A stretch of 64,000 bases of DNA from Cocos nucifera (Eukaryota; Streptophyta; Magnoliopsida; Arecales; Arecaceae): the NCBI GenBank assembly GCA_006176705.1, contig QRFJ01002308.1, positions 380,507-444,506 of the forward strand. The letters are read 5' to 3'. Shown one piece after another: positions 23,629-34,019 of the stretch. Position 1 is the stretch's first letter. Each line of letters opens with the position of its first letter. The notes under the pieces were generated by a model that saw only the letters and a list, made by a program, of their open reading frames with translations, did no database searches and was not told the origin of the DNA. The translations under genes were made by a program, and so were the position numbers.

Positions 23629-23640
23629 TGGTATCAGAGT
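23629..23640 (+). promoter_or_regulatory. Primer-binding site after the E LTR
   Basis: tggtatcagagt, the initiator tRNA-Met complement, 2 nt after the LTR end. Confidence 0.85.
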
Positions 23641-23899
23641 GATATCAGGTTTCAACATCTTATGGATGGATAAATGTGAAAGTCAAGCCAGGCCGCTTGA
23701 TCCCACCTCCATCAATAGCTATGATCCTCCTGATCTGAGACTTGCTTAGGATAGCCTCCTATGACAATAGAAACTTCACTTTGCGACATCGCCTCTCTTT
23801 CTACCGAGTCTCACATCTCGTGCTCGATCCATCTTCACTTGGAGCTCCATCTTACATTAAGCTCCTTAACATGAGGTAGTGTCCTCCATACTTTCTTCA
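23641..23899. other. Unresolved junction between E leader and element C
   Basis: Right of the PBS the sequence may be E-type leader; further right it is element C on the - strand. I cannot place the breakpoint. No domain recognised. Confidence 0.4.
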
Positions 23900-24055
23900 T
23901 CTTATCACCATCTTATGCCGTACATGACCTTCAGGATTCTTCCATTAGCTTTCCATCTGAAGTTGATCGAATCCAACCTGCTCAGTGAAATTAGATTCTT
24001 CTTAAAGTTAGATATGTATCGGACCTCACTTAACTTCTTCATTGTTCCATCATGA
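23900..24055 (-). pseudogene. Element C fragment between protease and integrase
   Basis: The - strand reads KKLSEVRYISNFKKNLISLS then RLDSINFRWKANGRILKVM. This is the standard copia stretch downstream of the protease (GxVRTLxxVRHVPxLKKNLISLGxLD...). It continues the frame that stops at 32874. Confidence 0.82.
24051..24055. repeat. Target-site duplication of the solo LTR, left copy (catga)
   Basis: Partner is tatgg at 32869-32873. Each differs by one transition from an inferred catgg, and restoring that target also restores the copia reading frame of C. Confidence 0.6.
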
Positions 24056-26905
24056 TGTTGGAAAATGTGTTCTAAAGCTAATCATCTAAGTGGTAGATAA
24101 TTGGAATAGTATATGAATTATCTAATAATAATAGTTATTTGATTGGTTCATCATAAAAGTTCTATCTTTCTTAAATAAACTTCTAAATTATGATGAAGTC
24201 CTTAGAACCACAATCAATCGATAAAATAGGATTTATTGAATGGTTCTTAAACTATTCATGATCAAATGATAAGTTATTAAAAATGATGATAACTTACTGA
24301 GTGTAGATCGCTGTATGTCATATGCGTTGGTTGTCTTCGTAACCAAATAGTGTAGAGATACTGGTATGGCATTTAGGTGAGATGTAGGAGTACATCTACA
24401 CTGAACATGACCAATATAGTATTCTACTGTCAAAAATAGCTAGCTAAGGCCAATGGATATAAGTATCCCTCCGATTTGAGATCACCGTAGTGACTTGCAA
24501 GCAATTCACTGTACTTTGATGTCAGACTGCCTATATTTTTGATATAGGTTTGAAAGATTTTTAGGTACAGTCAAGTACTTGTAAAGTTGGTGTGTGAGTC
24601 AAGATGGGATTGACCACTCCTGATTAACTTTAGGAAGAAAATGACTCATTGTGTTTCAATTTAGCAAAATCTAGACCTAGGTAATCCTTATGAGGAGTCA
24701 TGAAATTTGTAAAATTTTGAGATATAATAGAGATGACTTGTATGAGTGTTGATAGCATACTTGAAGTCATCTTGAGTATTATTGATCATAGGGATGAATT
24801 ATACAGTAACCATAAACCAGGGTTCTAAGAATATTTTTTTGCATACATTCGACCTATCCAAATATTGAGAATCATTGCTAGATGGTTACTTCAATTGATA
24901 CAAAAATTGGTTTCTATGCTACCGACTTAGGTTCGAACCTATAGGATTACATACATAAGATGTTGTAACCTAATCAAATGGTTAATCGATGATTGAGAAT
25001 CATTCTAAGATCAAACATTCAATGCGATTGATGTTTGACCTAATGCAAGTATTGTAGGAGGATCGATTAGCAATTGGATTGCTAATTGACTCAATCTGAT
25101 TGAGAAATTAGTTTGAGATCAACTTTAATTGAATTAGATTTAATTAGAATTAGTTTGGACTAAATTAGATTAAGTTTAATTAGTTTATTGGATAAGCCAA
25201 TTGTAAGAGAAAATAATTTTTAGTTAAACTAGAATTTAAGTGCACTTAATTTCTAATTGAGTTAGGATTTAAATTAAAATTAAATATGATTTAATTTGAT
25301 TTAATTGGGATCTTAGTAGGATTAGGATCATCCTTAATTAGGTTGTATTTAATCTGATTTGAATTAGGTTCAAAATAGTTTTGACCTAGTCAAACAAGAA
25401 GAGTCTCAGTCCAACTAGAACTTTCACTCTTTCTTTGCGCCACCTTTAAGTCCACGCCCATAATTTATTTCTAGATCTTTGTATAATGTTTTCCATGCCT
25501 AAGAAAGGTCTCGACACCCCCTATTATCTAAAGTTTTCTTGGAATTAAATTTGACTTGGTCAGATTTAGAAATTGATTTTGATTTTTACTCTATTTGATA
25601 GAGTCCTTTGAAACCAAAATACCTTTTCCCTTTTGCACCATTTTTCTCCATGCCATTTTATTTCTTTTTGTCACCCTTTTTCCTGGAGTGTACGTGGTTT
25701 CTTAGTCTCCATGCAGAAAAAATAGGGGAAGGGGTGCCCAAGAGTTGGATGCCCCATTATTTCCAAGTTTGACTAGGTCATTTGACCTAGTCTTCCCTAT
25801 ATTTGTGGCACCTCCTATTAGATAGGAAGATAGCATCAAATACCTCAAGTTTTCCATGGTAAAATCAAAGGAAAAAGAGGAGAAGGCATGGGAGATTATG
25901 GGCGCTAACAATCTTGGAGGAAAATCTTTCTTTTGGACATCAAATGTTGATGTCTTGATGAAGACAAAGGTAAGAAAGAAAGTCTTCTTTCATAGTTTTC
26001 TTTCAAAATTTATTTTCTTATTTTTTTTATAATTTTTATATGATAAAAATTTGAGAGAGAGAGAGAAAGAGGGCATGGGGATCTGTGCTTTAAGATGTTG
26101 GGGCATAGTGATCATTTTTGGACATGATCTGATCATATCCTGATGAGAGAAGAAAAGAAGAAGGTCTTCTCTTAGGATTTATTTGAGAATCCTTCTTCTC
26201 TATATTTTATGAGATTTTTCTATAAGAAAAATCAGAATGTGAGATCTGAAAATATGAGAAAAGTCTAGCTAGCAGAGAAGATCTTTTCTTGTCCTAGCAT
26301 AAAGATGTTTTCAGGATATCAATCGTTAATGTCCTAAAAGAGAAGATTTGTCTTCTCTTAGGATCTTTTTCTAATATATTTTATTTCTAATTTTTGGAAG
26401 ATCTAAAGATTGGATTTCTTCCTTATTCCTCCTCTTATTTTTCATCTCTTGAAGTGTCCAAGAGATCCAAAGAATAAATTTTAGATTAACCATCCGAGGG
26501 AATCCGTGAGAAGCTAGCACTTCAAGCGGATTTTCATTCGATGAACCTTCGATTTTGTTGCAGCCTCATGTGGATTACCTGTAGAGGTCAGACGCATGTG
26601 TGGCTCTAAAAGCAATAACAAAAATCAACCATGGAGTTCTCGACTCATGCTAAGGTAAAAGATTTGATCTCTTCTCTCACCTAGATACGATCTAGGATTT
26701 AGATCTAGAACTGTTCTAGATCTAGGGTATTGATTTGATCAATACCAAAGTATTTATTTTCAGATTTAAGAATGTATTATGACATGTTATAGGTCCTAGT
26801 TGTAGGATTTAGTAATTTGATTACATACTTCTACAGATTAAATAGTTTAATCTATATCTTTCACTGCGTTATATTTCAAAAGATTTTGAAATTCATGCAT
26901 GAAAC

Positions 26906-26910
26906 CCTGC
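26906..26910. repeat. Target-site duplication cctgc of element B, left copy
   Basis: Exact partner at 32851-32855. Confidence 0.92.
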
Positions 26911-27981
26911 TATTGGGGATAAATCCTGCTCCCGCTGAAGTCTAGCTCGATGCTCGGCCTAACGCAACCTGTAGCCGTAGAAGAGCTTCAGCAGCCCAGC
27001 CCTAACCGAACTCCGTCGTCGAGCTTCTTTTTACTCAGCTACCGAGCTTCTTCGGACTCCCAGCGTCAGGACCGAACCGCTCCAGCCGATCGAACTGCTT
27101 AGCGGCCGAACTCCTCGAACTCCTAGCATCCGAGCTTCTACGGACCCATTCAGACGATCAAACTGCTCAGCGGCCGAGCTCCTCGAACTCCTAGCGTCCG
27201 AGCTTCTACAGATCTGTTCAGACGGTCGAACTGCTCAACGGCTGAGCTCCTCGAACTCCTCAGCTGACGAGCCTCAGCCGAAGTCCAACATTCGGTCGAA
27301 CTCTCCAACGGCCGAGCTTCGGATTTCCAGCGGCCGAACTCCTCAGTAGACGAGCCTTAGCTGCATACCTCCAGCCAGACGCCTATGGGAGCCGAACTTC
27401 CTCCAAGCTTCCTCTTCAGGAGCCCGAACTCCTTCGAAATAGGCACACGACGAAGGCCTTCAACCCTTCATTCGGTTGGCTCTACGGCCATCACCATCAG
27501 TCCGCCGCAAGTTTTACAGCCATCACTATCAGTCCACTGCGAGTGATAGCGATCCGCTATGAGGCAGCGATGGCTGTCACCATCAACCCATCGCACACGG
27601 CACCTTTCCGTGAGACTGGCTCCGCCAAACCTCGAGCGGCCCGCCCGCCAGCATGTGAGACTGGCTCCGTCGAACCTCGAGCGGCCCATCCGCCAGCATG
27701 CGGCTGCAACTGTCACCATCAAGCTCCACTATAAAAAGGATCCCTCCAGATATGCTAAGGCTAATCTCTCTGATCTCTAAGCTCTCCTTTTCCTCTCTAA
27801 GCTTTGAAACTCATTTCGAGCACTCCATTCCTGTTGGCCAGAGCTGACTTGAGCGTCGGAGGGTCCTGCCGGAGCCACCCCCACCGACTTCGAATGGGAC
27901 TTTGTTTTGCAGATCCCCGACGGCGACCTCAGCGGCCTCGACTCCAGCAACCTCCGACGATGACCAGATTCTGCACCAATA
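26911..27981 (+). repeat. 5' LTR of element B
   Basis: 1071 bp, tattgggg...caccaata. Both terminal dinucleotides have changed (TG to TA, CA to TA). TATA box tataaaaa at 27730-27737. Confidence 0.92.
27092..27275 (+). repeat. 68-bp tandem repeat in the U3 of LTR B, about 2.7 copies
   Basis: gaactgctyagcggccgag-type units start at 27092, 27160 and 27228, spacing exactly 68 bp. A comparable array is present in the 3' LTR around 31986-32150. Position upstream of TATA matches the 28-bp array of LTR A. Confidence 0.82.
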
Positions 27982-27984
27982 GAA

Positions 27985-28002
27985 TGGCGCTAGAGGAAGG
28001 GC
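27985..28002 (+). promoter_or_regulatory. Primer-binding site of element B
   Basis: tggcgctagaggaagggc starts 4 nt after the 5' LTR. TGGCGC is a common start for gypsy primer sites; the tRNA is not assigned. Confidence 0.65.
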
Positions 28003-28370
28003 CCGAACCTCCGAGGTTCCCTTGTTCTTAAAGGAGTGCTCAGTGACTCTTCTTTTTTCTCTTCGAAGATCTTCCTTTTCTCTCCCGAAGAGAAAATGCC
28101 CTCAGGAGAGCTTCGATGCGGCGATCGACGTCCTGCGCGCCAGGTACGCCTGCTCCCGTTGCAGCCTCGGTAGCCCAGGCTCCACTCGAAGCCACCGCAG
28201 ATGTAGAGCAGTTCAACCTGTCGGATGGGTTCGTGGCCCCACCGAGGTGATACAGGCCGTGCGATAACCTTCGACGGAGACTTTGCCAGAAAAATGCAAG
28301 GAACCGACCTTAAGGAAGAGCATTTGGGCATGCCAATCGCTCTTAGGAGAGAAACGGAGAGCAGAAGTTC
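28003..28370 (+). other. Leader of element B
   Basis: GC-rich leader with a short open stretch (28022-28267, Cys/Arg-rich) and no recognised domain. Confidence 0.4.
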
Positions 28371-29575
28371 TTCCGCAGAAGCGGAATGAAGTTCGACATG
28401 AGGAAGGTTCCGCGGAAAAGCGGAATGGAGTTTACCGCGAGCAGAAAAGCGGAATGAAGTTCGGCGGCAGCAAGGCTGAACTTCCCCTGAAATCTCATCA
28501 TCGGAATGAAGTTCGGCGCAAGTGAGGCCGAACTTCCGCTCGGGTATGACACCAAGGGAGCCACTTACGAAGAAGTCATAGGAGGTGGAATGAAGCTCGG
28601 ACAAGCGACGTCGAGCTCTTCCTCGAACTCATCATCAAGAAAGTTCTCCCCTAGGTTTTAGAAGGAGACGGAATGAAGTTCGGCCGCGCTCACGACCTCC
28701 CAGCGCAAGCAAGACTGTACTCTCCCTCAAGCCCGTCATCGAGGAAGCCCCGACAAAGGGGTATGAAGTCCTCCCACGAAAGTTCTTCCGCAGAAGCGGA
28801 ATGAAGTTCGGCATGAGGAAGGTTCCGCGGGAAAGCGGAATGGAGTTTACCACGGAAAAAGCGAAGAAGTTCGGCGGCAGCAAGGCCGAACTTCCTCTGA
28901 AATCTCATCATCGGAATGAAGTTCGGCGCAAGTGAGGCCGAACTTCACGCTCGAGTATGACACCAAGGGAACCACCTACAAAGAATTCACAGGAGGTGGA
29001 GTGAAGTTCGGGCAAGCAAAGCCGAGCTCCCCCTCGAGCTCATCGTCAAGGAAGTCCGGATAAAACCAGCAGAGGAAGTTCTCTCGCGGAGGGTCTCACG
29101 AGAAAACGGAATGAAGTTCGGTGCAAGTGAGGTCGAACTTCACCTCAAAGCCCGTCATCGAGGAAGGGGCATTAGTCCTCCCGCGGAGGCTTTTGCGGGA
29201 AGGCGGAGTGAAGTTCGACGCACGCAAGGTCAAAATCTTCGCTCAAACCTCATCATCAGAATGAAGTTCGGCACAAGTGAGGTGGAACTCCAACCCGATT
29301 ATATCACCAAGGAAGCCCCCTACAAAGATTTCACACAAGGTGAGACGAAGTTCGGTCGAGCTCACAACCGCCCCAGGGCAAGCGAGGACTCCCTCCCGAG
29401 TATGACTCCAAGGAAGCTCCGACAACTGGGCATAAAGTTCTTTCGTAGGTTTTACAACCCCGAACTCCTTGAGCTCGCCACCAAGGAGGCCCCGACAAAA
29501 GGGTGCGAAGAAGCCCTCCCGAAAGGTTCCGTAACTACGCCCCGTTCTTCTAACTCGAATTCTCAGTGAAGTTAA
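28371..29575 (+). repeat. Internal degenerate repeats of element B, including a 415-bp duplication
   Basis: ttccgcagaagcggaatgaa occurs at 28371 and 28786 (415 bp apart), followed each time by colinear sequence for about 230 bp. Shorter words such as ggaatgaagttcgg and gaggccgaacttc recur many times up to about 29370. No protein domain is seen. Confidence 0.75.
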
Positions 29576-29995
29576 GAGCCAGCTGCCAAGATCGAAAGGT
29601 TTACGGTCTCCCCTAAATAAGTGCAGTCGTACTGCGTCTACCATCGCGACCATGACCACGATGCTGAGAAATGCATCTGACTGCGAGACGAAATTGAGGA
29701 GCTCGTCAGGAAGGAGCGGCTGGAGAAAGTCGACTAAGGGCGCTACCGTAACCAAAAACTCCAGGATCAACCGCCTCACAGCATCATCAACATTACCCCA
29801 GGGAGGAGCTTGGTACATCGGCGGTTTGTCGACTCCCAGCGACAAAGCCAAGAGCTTGCTCCAAATCGAGAAGGCCAGCATGGGATAGAGGAGGTCGTCT
29901 GGACGGGACTTACTGCCCAAGGGAGGGAGCTCTGAGGAACAACGCCCCGACGACCCCTCAAACGGGGATGTGCTGCCCGTAACTTTTCTTAGGTA
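29576..29995 (+). pseudogene. gag: Tat Gag C-terminal fragment in element B
   Basis: From about 29621 the + strand reads YCVYHRDHDHDAEKC (C-x2-H-x4-H-x4-C, all four ligands kept), then RDEIEELVRKERLEKV, SIINITPGRSLVH and further to about 29990. Element A has the same block at about 685-770. Stops are present at the ions-site Ile position and after LEKVD. The only protein-coding trace in B. Confidence 0.78.
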
Positions 29996-30109
29996 AAATT
30001 CTTCCCTTCCAATAATGTTATTCCCTGGCGTAGAAACTGCGGTAACAGGGGATGGAGCTGTCAAATAGTTGTCGTATTGAGAACTGGCAGGGGACCTCGT
30101 GCTAACGGG

Positions 30110-31435
30110 GGCAGGTCGGAAGCCTTAGAAGCTTGGCTATAGGAGATAAGATCTCCCCCGAGGAAGGCTCGGCTATAGGAGATAAGATCTCCCCCGAGCG
30201 CGCACTTCGACCTCGGCTGTAGGAGATAAGATCTTTCCCGAGGAAGGCTCAGCTGCAGGAGATAAGATCTCCCCTGAGGAAAGCTCGACTGTAGGAGATA
30301 AGATCTCCCCCGAGCGCGCACTTCGACCTCGACTGCAGGAGATAAGATCTCCCCCGAGGAAGGCTCAGCTGTAGGAGATAAGATCTCCCCCGAGGGAAGC
30401 TCGACTGTAGGAGATAAGATCTCCCCCGAGAAAATTTCGACTGCAGGAGATAAGATCTCCCCCGAGCGCGCACTTCGATCTCGACTGCAGGAGATAAGAT
30501 CTCCCCGAGGAAAGCTCGGTTGCAGGAGATAAGATCTCCCCCGAGGAAATCTCGGCCATAGGAGATAAGATCTCCTCCCGAGCGCGCACTTCGACCTCGA
30601 CTGCAGGAGATAAGATCTCCCCCAAGGAAGGCTCGGCTGCAGGAGATAAGATCTCCCCCGAGGGAACCTCGGCTGCAGGAGATAAGATCTCCCCCAAGGA
30701 AAGCCCGGCTGCAGGAGATAAGATCTCCCCCGAGCGCACACTTCGACCTCGGCTGCAGGAGATAAGATCTCCCCCGAGGAAAGCTCAACTGTAGGAGATA
30801 AGATCTCTTCCGAGGAAAGATCAATCGTAGGAGATAAGATCTCCCCCAAGCGCGCACTTCAACCTCGGCTGAGGAGATAAGATCTCCCCGAGGAAGGCTC
30901 GACTGTAGGAGATAAGATCTCCTCCGAGGAAAGCTCGGCTGTAGGAGATAAGATCTCCCCCGAGCGCGCACTTCGACCTCAGCTGCAGGAGATAAGATCT
31001 CCCCCGGCGCACAGTCCGACCTCGACTGTAGGAGATGAGATCTCCTTCGAGGGAAGCTCGACCGTAGGAGATAAGATCTCCCCTGAGGAAAGCTCGGCCG
31101 CAGGAGATAAGATCTCTCCCGAGCGCGCACTTCGACCTCGATCGTAGGAGATAAGATCTCCCCCGAGGAAAGCTCGGTCGTAGGAGATAAGATCTCCCCC
31201 GAGTGCGCACTTCGACCTCGGCCGCAGGAGACAAGATCTCCCCCGAGGGAAGCTCGATCGTAGGAGATAAGATCTCCTCCGAGCACACACTTCGACCTCG
31301 GCTGTAGGAGATAAGATCTCCTCTGAGGCAACCTCGGCTAGAGATAAGATCTCTCCCGAGCGAACACAGATAACCTCGACCGCAGGAGATGAGATCTCCC
31401 CCGGGTGCCCGATACAACCTCGGCTAGGAAAAGCA
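30110..31435 (+). repeat. Two-level tandem array in element B (about 33 units of 36 and 44 bp)
   Basis: Each unit starts ggagataagatctccccc; about 33 are counted. Short units (about 36 bp) continue aggaaagctcggctgca. Long units (about 44 bp) continue gcgcgcacttcgacctcg. Long units recur every ~116 or ~152 bp (starts near 30198, 30314, 30466, 30582, 30734, 30850, 30964), so the array has a higher-order period. Each unit holds the near-palindrome ggagat-aag-atctcc with an agatct core. Confidence 0.93.
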
Positions 31436-31798
31436 ACCGTGTCAACCTCGGCTGGAGAGCTTCAACTACCACCTACCACCTCGGCCAGAGATAAGATCGG
31501 AGACAGCCTCGCCCTGAGATCAGATCTCTCCCAAGCGCCCGCATCGACCTCAGCGGTAGGAGACAATGTCGCCCCAAGGAGCGCAACCTCCGGCTTTGAT
31601 TGCAGCAGACGAAGTCCCCTCAAGCTCGGCTGGAGATGGGATCCTCCCCGGGTTTCAACTTCGATATCAACTTCAGCTGGAGGCGAGATCCCCTCGAGTT
31701 TCGGCCTAGACCAATGCAGAGCTCAGAGGAAGACTTCGGCAGTCGCCTTCCCTGCACTCCCTTCCTTCGATTTTCGAACTCGGGAGTGAGGAGGCTAG
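31436..31798 (+). other. 3' untranslated tail and polypurine tract of element B
   Basis: Degenerate continuation of the array (gagataagatc near 31489) and then unique sequence. Ends with purine-rich gggagtgaggaggctag (31782-31798) just before the LTR. Confidence 0.65.
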
Positions 31799-32850
31799 TG
31801 TTGGGGATAAATCCTGCTCCCGCCGAAGTCTAGCTCGATGCTCGACCTAACGCAACCTGTAGCCGCAGAAGAGCTTCAGCAGCCCGGCCCTAGCCGAACT
31901 CCGCCACCGAGCTTCTTTTTGCTCCTCAGCTGCCGAGCTTCTTCGGACTCCCAGCGTCAGGACCGAACCGCTCCAGCTGGCCGAACTGCTTAGCGGTCAA
32001 ACTCCTCGAACTCCTAGCGTCCAAGCTTCTACGGACCCGTTCAGATGGCCGAACTGCTTAGCGGTCGAGCTCTTCGAACTCCTAGTGTTCGAACTTCTAC
32101 GGACCCATTCAGACGGCCGAACTGCTCAACGGCCGAGCTCCTCGAACTCGTAGCGGCCGAGCTCCTTGAACTCCTCAGCTGACGAGCCTCAGTCGAAGTC
32201 CAACATTCGGCCGAACTCTCCAACAGCCGAGCTTTGGATTCCCAGCGGCTGAACTCCTCAATGGACGAGCCTTAGCTGCATACCTCCAGCCAGATGCTTA
32301 TGGGAGCCGAACTCCCTCCAAGCTTCCTCTTCAGGAGCTGAACTCCTCCGAAATGGGCACACGACGAAGGCCTTCAACCCTTCATTCAGCTGGCTCTACG
32401 GCCATCACCATCAGTCCGCCGCAAGCTCTGCAGCCATCACCATCAGTCCACTGTAAGTGATAGCGACCCGCTATGAGGCAGCGATGGCTGTCACCATCAA
32501 TCCGTCGCACACGACACCTTTCCATGAGACTGGCTCCACCGAACCTCGAGCGGCCCGCCCGCCAGCACGTAGCTGTAGCTGTCACCATCAAGCTCCACTA
32601 TAAAAAGGACCCCTCCAGATACGCTAAGGCTAATTTCTCTGATCTCTAAGCTCTCTTTTTCCTCTCTAAGCTTCGGAACTCATTCCGAGCACTCCATTCC
32701 TGTTGGCCAGAGCTGACTTGAGCATCGGAGGGTCCTGCCGGAGCCATCCCCATCGGCTCCGGATGGGACTTTATTTTGCAGGTCCTCGGCGGCGACCTCA
32801 GCAGCCTCGACTCCAGCGACCTCCGACGATGACCAGATTCTGCACCAACA
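31799..32850 (+). repeat. 3' LTR of element B
   Basis: 1052 bp, tgttgggg...caccaaca, canonical ends. TATA box tataaaaa at 32599-32606. Colinear with 26911-27981. Confidence 0.93.
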
Positions 32851-32855
32851 CCTGC
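32851..32855. repeat. Target-site duplication cctgc of element B, right copy
   Basis: Exact match to 26906-26910. Confidence 0.92.
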
Positions 32856-32868
32856 ATATTTTTCAACA

Positions 32869-32873
32869 TATGG
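32869..32873. repeat. Target-site duplication of the solo LTR, right copy (tatgg)
   Basis: See the left copy at 24051-24055; one transition from catgg. Confidence 0.6.
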
Positions 32874-33840
32874 AGCTTCATGCTGACCGTCCAACTGCCC
32901 TTGATCTTATAGCTCAATCATCTGACAGGAACACAGTGCTCTCACTGGTCTCCATGAAGTCAAATAGCTCATCTCTGCAACATATATGATGGGAACAAGC
33001 AGAATCCATAATCCACTGGGAGGAAGAAGTAGATATCTCATCAGTAATCAGAAGGATATTATTATTGCCTTTTGTATTACTACTGGATATCACCATAGTA
33101 GCCCTCATCCGATCCTTGAGCTTTGGAAAATCTATTACATGATGTCCCAACTCGTCGCATCAGTAGCATCTGATCTTGCTGGAGTCCCTCATCTTGGACT
33201 TGGATCATTCTCCTCGCAATCCTTTGCCGCTTTGTTTGCTGCCACCTCTCCTCCAGAAACTACTAAAGCTGCCGCTATCTGAGCTCGAAGCTGGGTTCTT
33301 CCTCTTGAGAACCTCATTCTGGAGAATTGCCATAATGATCTTATCCATCTTGATGGTGCTCTTTCCTACTAGAAGAGCAGTCACCAAGAACTCATATGAA
33401 GGAGGAAGTGATGCTAGCAAGATCAATGTCCGGATCTTCTCCTCAACCTTCTCACCTACACTGAGAAGATCGATGAGAATCTTTTGAAAGTGACTGAGAT
33501 GCTCCTGCACGCTCTATCCCTCAATCATCCATAATTGATAGAACTGCCTCCAAAGAAAGAGGGTATTGGTGAGGGATTTCATCATGTACAACTTGAGCTT
33601 CAACCACAGCACCATCGAAAAAGTCTCGTCAAGTATATGGATCACCACCTTATCTATCAGGTACATATAGATGGTACTCACCGTCTGCATCTGTAGCCGC
33701 TCTCAGATCCTCTTCTCTATGGTATCTGACTTCTTTTCATTCAAGAAAATGTCGATAAAATCGTATTGGATGAGCACGTTCTTCACCCTCGCTTGCTATA
33801 AGAAAAAATTACTCTTTCCATCGAACTGGCTGATTTCCAT
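32874..33840 (-). pseudogene. gag: Copia Gag and protease start of element C
   Basis: ATG at 33840 begins MEISQFDGKSNFFL. The same frame continues with few stops: RVKNVLIQYDFIDIFLNEKK, LKLYMMKSLTNTLFLWRQFY, VQEHLSHFQKILIDLLSVGE, IRTLILLASLPPSYEFLVTA, a basic Ser-rich linker (33290-33220), a zinc knuckle ending DELGHHVIDFP (last Cys lost) and the protease WIMDSACSHHICCRDELFDF near 33020-32965. It reads a nearly intact UBN2 Gag of a Tnt1/RE1-like copia. Confidence 0.88.
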
Positions 33841-33924
33841 CTTGATTGTGCTTCTCTTCTCTATCTTCTTTGATCTTTATCAACACCGTCATGATCTGGA
33901 CAACCACATGGACTGGTATGCTCT

Positions 33925-33937
33925 GGCACTGATACCA
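33925..33937 (-). promoter_or_regulatory. Primer-binding site of element C
   Basis: Complement tggtatcagtgcc of + strand ggcactgatacca; initiator tRNA-Met type, 2 nt from the LTR edge. Confidence 0.8.
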
Positions 33938-34019
33938 ATTGTTATGGTATCAACTTATTCTAATACTAATTATTGGGATATCAACTCACTCTGATACCGA
34001 TTATTATGGAAATCTGGCC
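33927..34019 (-). repeat. 31-bp direct triplication spanning the PBS/LTR edge of element C
   Basis: Units 33927-33957, 33958-33988 and 33989-34019 align without gaps. Shared words: ctgatacc-aatt-ttatgg and tatcaact. The repeat multiplies a PBS-like sequence three times, so the true LTR edge could be at 33940 or at one of the later units. Confidence 0.8.

Larger units (their letters stand above)
21303..23640 (+). mobile_element. Copia-type remnant E: gag, deleted pol, LTR flanked by PPT and PBS
   Basis: Element A is inserted 32 bp upstream of E's gag ATG. After gag (21335-22150) no integrase, RT or RNase H is present. A polypurine tract (22733-22748) leads into an 878-bp LTR (22749-23626) that is followed by a PBS (23629-23640). 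An LTR with both a PPT on its left and a PBS on its right cannot be a plain 5' or 3' LTR; see findings. Confidence 0.78.
26911..32850 (+). mobile_element. Element B: non-autonomous Tat-family LTR retrotransposon
   Basis: 5' LTR 26911-27981, 3' LTR 31799-32850, exact 5-bp duplication cctgc. The 3.8-kb interior holds a PBS-like site, long repeats, a Gag zinc-motif fragment and a large tandem array, but no protease, RT, RNase H or integrase. LTR ends and the Gag motif match element A, so B probably depended on A-type partners for mobility. By eye the LTRs differ by roughly 7% over the first 200 bp. Confidence 0.92.
24056..32868 (+). repeat. Angela-type solo LTR, split by element B
   Basis: Starts tgttggaaaatgtg and ends atttttcaaca (terminal inverted words tgttg/caaca). 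Without element B it is 2868 bp (24056-26910 plus 32856-32868). Its start resembles the Angela-like LTR in this window, and it shares a tagaggtcag...catgtgtggct block (26583-26602) with it. It interrupts copia element C. No internal region accompanies it. Confidence 0.75.

Noticed and set aside
23629..23640. tRNA-like matches at the tggtatcagag sites (also 17605-17617, 33925-33937, 51355-51369)
   Set aside because: These are short complements of the tRNA-Met 3' end serving as primer-binding sites. No cloverleaf surrounds them.
28635..28911. Overlapping minus-strand frames of 70-80 residues repeating LHSAFPRN-like words
   Set aside because: They come from the repeated gaagttcgg/ccgaacttc words of element B.
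29243..30064. A 273-residue minus-strand frame in element B
   Set aside because: It lies antisense to the Gag zinc-motif fragment, which has a recognised family on the + strand. The antisense translation shows no domain.
30249..31417. Long minus-strand open frames of up to 360 residues, in all three frames
   Set aside because: They are produced by the stop-free tandem units (repeating DLISYSRA-like words). No domain, no codon bias, and parallel frames are equally open.
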